Shown piece after piece: positions 54,533-63,500 of a stretch of DNA of 64,000 nucleotides; the first letter of the stretch is position 1; every line of letters begins with the position of its first letter. A program made the translations under genes and the position numbers. This DNA comes from Eremophila alpestris peregrina (taxonomy: Eukaryota; Chordata; Aves; Passeriformes; Alaudidae): NCBI GenBank assembly GCA_009792885.1, contig WMCF01000018.1, forward strand, positions 1,454,862 to 1,518,861, in the 5' to 3' direction. The notes below the pieces were generated by a model, which saw only the letters and a program-made list of their open reading frames with translations, was not told the origin of the DNA and made no database searches.

Positions 54533-54563
54533 CACCTGGGGGCGGCTGCGGGGCCCGCACCTG
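54533..54563 (+). promoter_or_regulatory. Paired CACCTG E-boxes
   Basis: Two CACCTG hexamers occupy 54533-54538 and 54558-54563, with start sites 25 bp apart and in the same orientation. ZEB1 has two zinc-finger clusters, each contacting a CACCT half, and is known to prefer paired sites. This pair is therefore the best autoregulatory candidate in the promoter. Confidence 0.45.
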
Positions 54564-54747
54564 GCAGCGGGGCCGGCCCCTCCGAGCGGCGCTGCGGGAC
54601 TGCCCCGCGGGGATGGTCCTGCGCCGCGCCGGGGCCACCGGCACCGACACCCCCACGCCGGCTCCGCCCCGCGGGGGTCCCCTCGCGCTGCCACCGGTGC
54701 GGGGGTCGGGACGTCCGGGCTCCCCCGGGCGGCACCGCCGCCCCCGG

Positions 54748-54753
54748 TACCTG
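54748..54753 (+). promoter_or_regulatory. TACCTG (CAGGTA) Z-box candidate
   Basis: The reverse complement is CAGGTA, the ZEB/Snail Z-box variant. It lies about 220 nt before the ZEB1 ATG in the CpG island. Confidence 0.3.
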
Positions 54754-54805
54754 CGGGCGCAACTTTTCCCCCGCCGCCGTTCAAATGCGCTGCCGTAAAG
54801 CGCCC

Positions 54806-54820
54806 GTCTCCCGTGGCAAC
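54806..54820 (+). promoter_or_regulatory. RFX X-box-like site
   Basis: GTCTCC, a 3-nt spacer and GGCAAC resemble the X-box pattern GTNRCC-N(0-3)-RGYAAC with one mismatch in the left half. The GGCAAC half is perfect. It lies about 150 nt before the ATG. Binding is inferred only. Confidence 0.3.
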
Positions 54821-54854
54821 AAGGTTCCGGGCGAGCACTAGGTGTAGGAAGGTG

Positions 54855-54860
54855 ATGTAA
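54855..54860 (+). other. Minimal start-stop upstream ORF (ATG TAA)
   Basis: An ATG followed immediately by TAA lies 110 nt before the ZEB1 start codon. Start-stop elements can stall ribosomes when inside a 5'UTR. G at -3 gives a moderate context. It matters only if the transcript starts upstream of it, which is unknown. Confidence 0.35.
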
Positions 54861-54893
54861 AAGTAAAACCACCCAGTGTCGTAAACCAGGTCC

Positions 54894-54934
54894 GGGGGGG
54901 AGGGGAGGGAGTGAGGGGGGCGGGCGGGGGAGGA
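54894..54934 (+). promoter_or_regulatory. G-rich tract before the ZEB1 ATG (Sp1/G4 candidate)
   Basis: Six runs of three or more G, including runs of 7, 4, 3, 6, 3 and 5, are separated by one to five bases and end about 35 nt before the ATG. The pattern meets the usual G-quadruplex rule on the coding strand and offers several GC/GA-box sites for Sp/KLF or MAZ-type factors. If the transcription start lies upstream, the tract would also be in the 5'UTR as RNA. Confidence 0.6.
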
Positions 54935-54969
54935 GGTGACTGGAGCATTTAGACACCAGCGAGCGGATC

Positions 54970-55027
54970 ATGGCGGATGGCCCCAGGTGTAAGCGCAGGA
55001 AGCAGCCGAACCCGCGCCGCAACAACG
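54970..55027 (+). CDS. ZEB1: ZEB1 coding exon 1 (5' partial gene)
   Basis: Zinc-finger E-box-binding homeobox 1 is a nuclear transcriptional repressor of epithelial and other genes and a driver of epithelial-mesenchymal transition. Only the first coding exon is here. It encodes 19 residues beginning MADGPRCKRRKQ and ending NPRRNN, plus one base (G) of codon 20. That is the ZEB1 N-terminus; ZEB2 has a short extension before the same motif and ends it RRKN. Exon length 58 nt and the phase-1 junction fit the known ZEB1 exon 1, where the next residue is Val (G|TN). The start has a strong Kozak context (A at -3, G at +4). The RRKQxxP core is the basic motif used by FOG, SALL and ZEB2 to bind the RBBP4 subunit of NuRD. 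Residue 13 is Pro (CCG), where Ala is usual in ZEB1 and ZEB2. The zinc fingers and homeodomain lie in exons beyond the window. Confidence 0.93.
54984..54989 (+). promoter_or_regulatory. CAGGTG E-box inside ZEB1 codons 5-7
   Basis: The hexamer is made by the end of the Pro5 codon, the Arg6 codon AGG and the start of the Cys7 codon TGT. It is therefore constrained partly by coding and may be incidental, though ZEB-type factors could bind it just downstream of the start. Confidence 0.25.
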
Positions 55028-55033
55028 GTCAGT
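55028..55033 (+). other. ZEB1: ZEB1 exon 1 splice donor
   Basis: The coding match stops after base 58 of the reading frame and is followed directly by GTCAGT. It fits the donor consensus GTRAGT except for C at +3. The position equals the known ZEB1 exon 1 boundary (after c.58). Without splicing, the frame stays open into GC-rich intron to 55629, which is not conserved ZEB1 sequence. Confidence 0.85.
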
Positions 55034-55999
55034 CACCCGCGGGGCAGCGCCGCGGCCGCGCTGGGGCGGCGGCGGGGCCGGGGCGGGGGCCGGGCACAGC
55101 CGTCCCGAGCGCGCAGGGGGGAGGTCGGGCGGGCGCCAAAGTAATTCCCCCGCCGCGGCTCGCCGGGAGCGCGGCTCCCTCCGCACCGTTATATCCGCTA
55201 CCTGGAGCCTCCCTCGCCGCCGCCTCCCTCCTCCGCCTAGCGGTGCCTCCGCACTTCGCCGCTGTCCGGGACCGTTACACGCTGCTTCCCCCTCACGCCC
55301 CGCGACCGCCCCGCCGCCGGCAGCGGGCTCGGGGGCCCCCGGCCGCGCCGCCGCCCTCCGGCCCCGGCGGGGACGCCGAGCCCCACGGGGAGCGGCGGGG
55401 GAGCGGCCGCCGCCCGCCCGGCCGCGGCAGCCCCAACTCCGAAACTTGTTACCTGCGCGCTGCCCCGGGCGGAGCGGGGCCTCCCCCCCGGCCCCGCGGG
55501 CGGGATCGCCCCGCCGCCCGCCCGGGAGCGCCTCTGCCGCCCGCCGGAGTTTCCCCCCCGCTCGCCCGACAGCGGGCCGGCTCCTCGCCCCCGGCCCGCG
55601 CTCCCCTTTCGGGGGGCGGCGGTGGGTGACGCCGGCCGTCCCCGAGTGGGCACACCCGGGAGCACACGCGGGGGAGGCACCGCCGCCGCAGTGGGCAGCG
55701 ATTCGCGCGGGGGCAGCGCGGCCGCCCCGGGCCGGCGCCCCCGCTCCGCGCCCGCCCGCCCGCTCCGCGCCTCCCCGCCCCGCCGAGAGTTGGTGCCCGG
55801 CGGCGCCCCGCGGCCGCGCTGCCGCCCCGCCGGGCCGGTGGGGAAGGGAGGGCTGCGCCCGGGCGGCGGGGGCGGGCGGCGAAGTTTCTTCCCTTCCCTC
55901 TGGCTTCGGAGGTACCTGTTTGTATAATAATGGGTGGTAACGGTTTGGCCGGGGGCCCCCGCTCCGCTCTCTGTGCGTGTGTGACCAGCTGCTGCAGTC

Positions 56000-56007
56000 T
56001 ATATAAG
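56000..56007 (+). promoter_or_regulatory. TATA-box-like TATATAAG in intron 1
   Basis: A good TATA match lies at the 3' edge of the CpG island, about 1 kb into intron 1. A start ~30 bp downstream would give a transcript inside the intron. No downstream exon is recognisable, so an alternative promoter is only possible. Confidence 0.2.
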
Positions 56008-59000
56008 GAATTACATTTACATTTCAGACTTAAGGGCTGCTGTGGGGTGGTGTTTTTTTCCCCTTTGGTACGTGTGTTACTTTAAGATGCAATGGGAAGG
56101 TACACGGCGGGGGGAATAAAGGCTCGTAACACCCACTCTACTTATTTTCTGGAAAATGGAGAAGTAGTTCGGTCCTCGTAGCACGACACTTTGGAATAGG
56201 ATGTAGAGTAGGCAATTTTGTAACCCTCCTTGGCAATTTTAGGTTTTATGTAGCATTTCCTGTGCAGGGTCACAGATAGGAAGGCTATGCCTGCGATCTG
56301 AGATGTTTTCATATGCAGTGAACGGTCTCTGAAACAGATCGGAGTCACGATCGGTGCTTCACCTCTCTAATCCTGACTGTTCGGGGCGTAACGTGGTGAT
56401 AAATGACGGCCTTCCCAGGGGCTAACGGGTTGGTTTGATTGCGTTGAACTTAAAAGGGTTTCCTTATTTTTGCTGTGTGCGTTTTATAGTAAGTATTCTT
56501 GTTTCCACGCTCATGTTATTAATTCCTTGTCCTAGTGTAAATATTTATATTTAGCTCTTGATCTGGCTGTGCTAAAGGTAAGTTTGGAAAGTGCTTTTCT
56601 CTTTACCTTATTAAAAATGTGGATGATCAGAGAAAGGGGCTTTTCTTGTTGCTGACGACAACATGTGTGACATGTGAGTCTGAACCACCCAGCGTCTGTT
56701 CAGGAGCTGTAAACATGTTTACCTGAACAGGAAAGAAAATGGATTTTTCTCTTAAAGATCCAGTGATATGAATGCCATACTCTTAAAGCATATCAACAGA
56801 TGACTTGAGAGAGAAATTTTCTGAAAACCTGGCTTTTGAAATCGACGGGAAAAAAAGATCCTTGATTGCTGCAGCAAATGGCAACTTGTGCAGGTAGAAA
56901 AAAAAGATGGTGTTTAGTTTTCTCCTGCATGCATGTCAGCCCCCTCCTGTCTGCTGCTTTCGTTCTCAAGGGAGGGATTTATTTACCATGCTTGCTGTCA
57001 GTGTTTTTCCTTTGTGCTTAATATTAGAAAACCAGATTTAAGGCTGTTTAGCACAAATGGTTTTGTCTGCAGCGTGTATCACTTGCAGAAAACAAAAGGT
57101 GTATAAGATGTGGTATCATTCCAGGTATTTTTCATCTTCATCACTTTTGGACCTCATTGCTGCACCCACTTTATTATAAAAAGCCTCTGAGTATTTATCA
57201 ACTAGTTCTGCAATGTAAAATGTGGTATGTCTTGGTTTAGGCTGGTTTTGGTTCCTGTTATTGAGGCATTAAAACCAACTTAAGTCATTGTGCATTGGAG
57301 CATCAGGATCGGTTAGATAATAGAATCTGGATAATAAAGATTTCTCAGCAGTGGTTTTATGTTTGACTTGCAAGTATTTACTGAAGAAAATGCATAGAAA
57401 AAATATTAACCCTTTAACCTTTAAAATAAATAAGTATGAGGATTTTTTCCTTGAAGTCTCTAAATGCACTTGGTTCTTATAGGTGTCTTATGTTAATGAG
57501 AAATGGGCATAGGGGAGATGCATAAGCAACTGGCTTGTTTGTACCATAAAAAACAAAACCTTTTTGATGCTGTTTCCTCTCCACTTTCCCACAGAATAGG
57601 AGATTATTGCAGAGAGATTGCACTAGGCATCCAATATGCCAGTTAATAATGCTGGGCTATGGCATTGAGTTATTATACTGTGAACTTTTCTTCTTTTTAT
57701 CTCTTGTTAAACTTAATACAACTATTCTTACATTGTAAACTTTTGTTTGGGTTTTTTTTTCTCCCCCGCTTTCTCTCTGTGTTTGGGAGCCATCCTGGTG
57801 CATTAAGTCTAGCTGGAAAGACAGTCTTATCTTCTTAACTCTAGAGCTGGTTCCTTTTCTACCTTGTTTATTGCTCCCTACAGGAGATCAGCAAGGAGCC
57901 GATTGGTACTGCCATTAAAGCCTCCGCTTAGAAGGAAATCTGGCACTTCCTACCTGAAGAAAACTGCCCTGTGTCATTGTCCTTAGCTCTGGCCAATACA
58001 CAAAAACATCTGCTACAGCAGAACAGTTTACAAAGTGTTGAGATAATGTGATACAGCAGAAACACAGCGCTGGTTGGGAGTCTCTCATCCTATCTACTTC
58101 TTCCCCTTCTCCCCCTCTTTTGACAGACAAATGAAGAGGAGGAAAGAGGGACACAGTTTGGGTATTTTCTGCCAGTCATCTGCATAGCCACACTCACATG
58201 AGACTCCTGTGAGTCAAATAGATTCAATATCAGCAAAGGTTTTCTTATTCTGAGTTGGTTTGCAGTCAGGATTAGTTGCTTTCTTAGCTTCTCTCATGTA
58301 TGTTATTGGATTGTCTTAGTTCTTATTAAACAGCAGAACTAAAAGTGACACATCTTGTTCTTCAGCAATGCTGTAAGATAAGTAAAACAAACAAAATATT
58401 TAAAACTTTCCTTCCTAGAGTGTAAAAAGGTATCAACCTTAAGTATAGATGATCTGAAAATAATGCAAGTATGCCTTCAGGTTTTCAGCTGCATATTTAA
58501 TGGTAAAAAGAAGAATGTATGAATCTGAATAAATTGTGCATGCTGTCTGGTACATGTGAGGAGAAGGTATGAGCCAGCCTTGGTCAGATTGAGTTCATTA
58601 CTAAGAGGTGCTAGAGTGCTATTTCAGTTGCTTTACAGTTGGTACGCCTCTCTTTTTATTTCTGTTAGATAACAATTTCATATAAAGTTTTGCTGCTAAG
58701 CCAAGAACTGTAAGGAGACTGTAAGTCCCTTTGAATATGCCAAAAGCATATTTCTTTTAGCTCCAAGGTGTTAACTACTGGCAGGATGTCAGGTGTTAGT
58801 GACACTTGGGATACAGAAAAACATTCCTGGTTGTGCCTGTGTTCTCTTACCCCCTTGCCTTTCTTTTTTGCTTGGTATCATGTTTTCACTCTAGTGTTAA
58901 TTTAAATTTGCAGTTTGGGATTTGTGGAATGTGGCCCAAGTTAAAATTCCAGGCACAGTGAACAGGTCTACACAGACAACTGAATTAACTGTTTGAGACC

Positions 59001-59153
59001 AAGGAAACCATCTCTCTCATAAATAAGTAGTACTTTTGTTTTAATGTTAGCTACTGAAATATAAAGTGAATTCTCTTAAAAAGGTCTCTATCTCTTCATT
59101 TCTCTGTCATCAGTCAGTGCTTGTTATCTTAATAGTTGTGAAGTAGGGTGCTT

Positions 59154-59173
59154 TCAGGTAGTTAACTACCTGA
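59154..59173. repeat. 20-bp perfect palindrome with two CAGGTA half-sites
   Basis: The 20 bases read the same on both strands. Each arm contains CAGGTA, a ZEB/Snail Z-box, and the centre is GTTAAC. It lies about 4.1 kb into ZEB1 intron 1, in otherwise ordinary AT-rich sequence. Confidence 0.75.
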
Positions 59174-60414
59174 GGCAGTAGTTACCTTTTTTAAAGGTAA
59201 TTTGTTTCCCGAAATGATTTGCCTTGCTTGTAGGGCCCTGTATGTGTGCTGCTGAAAGGATTAATGAAAAGTAGCAAAAAGATGAAACTTTCCTTCTGAC
59301 ATGGGCTTCTCACTCATAGAAATCACTCAGGTTTTTTTTGTTAGAAGACTGAGGATTTGACTTCCTTGAATTCAGTCCCAATTTTCTGTTGAATATTTTT
59401 TGTTACATCAGATAGACTCAATGGGGAAGGGTTTCTGTGGACTTTGGGCTTTATGAGAGGTCCTGTTCATTGGTGTTACCTCACTTTGGTTGGGCCCTTG
59501 CTCTCCATAAGCAGCTCCTCTGTGGACAGAGCAGGAAGAAGGGGTTCTACAGCTGCTCCCTGCTTCCTTCCCCACTGAGACTCTGGCTGTGGTATTGACC
59601 TGTAATATCTTCTTATAGAAGTTTTCCAGTGCTGGGGGTGGGGAGAGGCTGAAGTACTCTGAAGTCAAAATATCACTGTAATGCCTTTCCTCATGTGGAA
59701 ATGTGTTTTAATAGAGTTTAAAATGCCAGTGAGGGGTGGCAGACATTTTTAATGTGCGTGGGACTCTGTATTACTATGGCAAAGAAATAAAATTAACTTC
59801 TGTGAAACTTGGGTTGTAGGGTTTTTGCTTGTTGGGGTTTTTATACTGATTTTTGATCAACTGCTCTCTATTGCAGAGAAACTGCTGGAACTACATTATC
59901 TGGCCAAATGCCTCTTAAGCATCCCTGCTCCTAAATTCAGTCATTATTCTTTACCAAAAAGACAAGCTTATTGCTCTCAAGTCATTAGCTGTTTGTAGTA
60001 ACTTCAAAAACATACAACTAATTGATACTGCAGGCTGATTGGAGTAGGTGTGCTTTGTCAACTGTAAACCCAATCTTTAACAGTACATACTGCACCTCTG
60101 GAAATCATAAGGATTCTCCTCATGATAGGTTTCAAATACCCAGAACTAGAGGCTGAAAACCAAAAATTACTCTGGTTTTGTGTAGGCTTTCATACTGTAA
60201 TGCAAAGTACAATTCCAGATTAACATTCAGCTGAGTAACATCAATATTCCTGAATTTTTGGTGGTTGTTACCTGCATTTATCAAGAGGACTCACACACAG
60301 GACCTTTTCTGGTTTGGGCAAGTAAGCAGAGCCCTGTCTTTCATTTGTGGTCTCAGAAACATTGGTGCTTCATTCTGGCAGCTATAATAGGCCTGTTATT
60401 TTTGAGAACTAAAT

Positions 60415-60525
60415 TCTCAAGTGACTTACCCAAGGTCACACAGGAAGTCCATAGCAAGACTGAGTCTCAATCCATTTTTAATCCTCAGGACTACCCTTGC
60501 ATTCAGCTTGATCTAGAGACTTAAA
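60415..60525 (-). mobile_element. MIR-family SINE relic in ZEB1 intron 1
   Basis: The stretch around 60420-60445 carries the MIR/CORE-SINE core in reverse orientation: the signature of an agtgactt-accca-aggtcacacag run, followed by degenerate sequence resembling the tRNA-related head. Such elements are ancient amniote SINEs, not active in birds. Only the core is well preserved; the ends are approximate. Copies that keep this core are sometimes regulatory or splicing elements. Confidence 0.65.
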
Positions 60526-63500
60526 GGGAAAGAATAGTTTTGTCATTTGGTAGTTACTATTCCTTTCAGCTCCATTGTTTAAGTTCTTTCATATTTATTG
60601 GAATATTTTTGCTTTCAGCAAACAAGTGGCAAGATGCAAAACTCAATTTTGTCTTTAGCCACTTTTAGATGGTATTAGTATTTTCACTGGTGATGTTTCC
60701 TGTATTCATAGTCTATGTAATGATGTGGCAGAGAAGTAGAATGTTGTCTTCTGGTGTGTTTAGAATTCCCAAATCTTCAGTTCAGTGATGCAAGGGTAGA
60801 CAAAAACAAATCACATCAGGAGGGAGTTAGTTAAAGACTACACTGTTAACACCAACACCTCTGCTGGCATGTGGAGGGTTTTAAGGGGGCTGTTTTCTTG
60901 GGAGTTTAACATCTGGGCAGAAATTATTTCATCAGATGTTGGTTTTGTTGTGACAGTAATGACTAAAGAAGAGTCTCAGTGTACTACTGGTATTTCTAAT
61001 ATTTGAAAATGGTATGCAAGTAAAAAAGCTAAGTCCTGAAACAAAAATTTGCCAGAAACATGTAAATAAGTGCCAGGCCTGGTAAGTCAACTTGACTGGG
61101 ACAAACACATGCAAGTCTAGGTTTTATCACCACAGCTGCTTGTCACAGGTGGAGCTGTGTGGGAAGTGCCTGTGGGTGCAGGTGGGTGCTGCTTCTGCCT
61201 GGGCAGGCAAAGGTGGGTGTGAAGAGTGTTCTCAGATCTTCATTTCTGAAGATGTGTGGTTAGCTCCGGTCATGAGGCACTGCAGTACGTCACTTTGGGT
61301 AGGGATTCTTTCCTGCTGAGGGAAATGCTGTTTGAAGTCTTTAGTAGTTTAAAAAAAAAAAAATGGACATACCCCCTAGCAGAAGTAGGAGAGCAGAGGG
61401 TTGGGTGCATGAATGCTGGATGGGTGAGGCAAAGCGTGGATGGGGAAGGATGGAGAGTGGAACAGGCAGGGGACTGCTTCTCACTGAAGGTCCAAGACCT
61501 GGTTTCTGATGCACTTTGCTGGCTTTCCAGGGAGGAATTTGGCTGCTGCATGAGAAGATCACAGCAGTAAATAGCTCTGACCTCAGCTGGCTGGGTGATG
61601 CCTTGAAATACTGGAATTGTTGTTGAGTTGTGTAGGGGGTTTCATGAATGTATTGTTTTGTGATGCTTTTTATTTCCATGTCAGGTTGGCAAGTTTTTTA
61701 AACCTCTTATAAACCATTGCCTCTAATGCTCTGAGTTGATTTTTTTAGCTAGTTATGTGCTCTTGTATTTCTCAGTCTTGGTTTGCTTTTCTGGTTGTCC
61801 AGTTCCTTGCATCTTATTTTATTATTGTTGGAAAGAGTAACGAAAGCTTGATATTATAAAAAACTGTTCACAGTTGCAACTTCCTAATCTTTGTGACCAT
61901 TTCTTTTAAGGAAAGACTAGAGTTGCTTTCATTTTTCCTACTGAGCTACAGTTTGTTTATTAATCATCTCTTTATCTTTTTCTTGCATAGATAAGTAATA
62001 TTTCTGAGTGACAGTCAAGAAGAATGGGAAGCCCAGTCAAGAGCAGTGAGACTTGATGGATAAAATACTGACTCCAGTTAAATGCAGCATAGCTTTATAA
62101 ATTTATTTCAGTACTCCTGAGGAAAATACTACTTCCATCACACAGCATGTAAGCACCTTTCAGGCAGTAAAAATGTATGTCCTGAGTCTTCCTGTATCTT
62201 GGCCTCTACATCCAATTCCTTGTGTGAGTAGCTGGTGGCCTACATTCATGTGTTAGGAGGATAGGTGATGGGAGAGTAGAAAGAAGAAACTTGTTAAATT
62301 TTTATCTGTGTGTGGAGCAGTGAGGCAGGATTCTGCTGTTTCAGTTGGGTAGTGCTGAACATATTAACCAGATTTCTTTAGACTTGTACGTTTGTCCCCA
62401 GAAGGGACAAACAGAGAAGAAAGGAGCCTTTTCTACTTTGCCTCACTCTGACTGTCTCAGATGCCATTACTGTAATGTAACTATATCTTTTATTTTAACA
62501 TGCTTTTTCAGAGCAACAGAAGTTAACTAAAAATATGCTTTCTCATTTTTAAGAAGTCAGTACTGTTTAAAAGCAGCCTGTTTCAGTTCTCTCCTTTTCA
62601 GCTGTCATTCCCAGCTGTCACAATCTCCGTGATGTGAGGACTTTACCCCTGTTGTTTCAAAGCAGTTTGGTTAACAGCTGCTGTCACCCAAAGGTTAAAA
62701 CCTGAAGACAGGCATCCTTTATTGGTTTCCTTACAAATATTTGGTTTGTGTTTGGTAGCATCCTTCTTGTTGCTCTCCCTTCAATGTGTTCCATTGATCC
62801 TATTTTTGGAAAATTGTGTACATCAAGTGAATATGTCTGATGGTGAGTATATTCTTTGGGATGTGGTAGGGTGCTTAATTATAACTGAAAAAGAGAGCAA
62901 AAAGAAATTCTTTGCTGTGCTGAGATGACATTGCATCCTGTTCAGTTAAGATCTGTGAGTATGAGTAGCAGTTCTTCAGTGAAAGGACATGTAAAATTAG
63001 TTCTTTAAACACCAAGAGCTCTCTATGATATGGGAGTGTATCAGAAGGAAAAGAAACAACTGTTCTTTAACTGTATAGTATTCTGTACTTCTTTTGATGT
63101 AGATATTATCTCTTTCTGCAACTCCTCTGTTCTTTAGTTTCTCACAGGTCAAGTGATAAATCAGGAACACTGGAGAAGCTGGCAAGATCACTGGAGATAA
63201 ATGAGTTACAAACCTTTCCATTCACCATCATTCTGACTGTGATTTTCATGGACAACACTTGAAGCAAAGGGGTTAAGAATCTGATGTGGTAGAGAGTATT
63301 TTTACCTATGAACCAGTGTGCCTGTCCTTGTTAGGATCAAATGCTAGTTGGGCCAGTGATGCTAGAGACCACATTCAGTTATTATAATATAAAATGTTTT
63401 CATTATTTCAGCAAATGTCCCTTTCCCAATTCTCTTTGCTAGGCAGCTGACAGACAGTGAGGGCAATTTTCTGTTCTATTTTGTAGGCATCCTTCCACAG

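Larger units (their letters stand above)
54264..55975 (+). promoter_or_regulatory. ZEB1: ZEB1 promoter CpG island
   Basis: This stretch is visibly GC- and CpG-rich against an AT-rich, CpG-poor background. It begins near 54264, covers the 5' flank, exon 1 and the first ~950 bp of intron 1, and fades by about 55975. There is no TATA box close to the ATG, which suits a dispersed CpG-island start. The transcription start cannot be fixed from sequence. The last ~150 bp before the ATG resemble what I recall of the mammalian ZEB1 promoter. Antisense transcription (ZEB1-AS1 in human) starts from the same kind of island, so bidirectional use is plausible but not shown here. Confidence 0.85.

Noticed and set aside
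54354..55025. A 223-codon minus-strand frame over ZEB1 exon 1
   Set aside because: It is antisense to the exon in GC-rich DNA, with several other frames open at the same place. Composition is Pro/Arg/Gly-rich with no recognisable domain.
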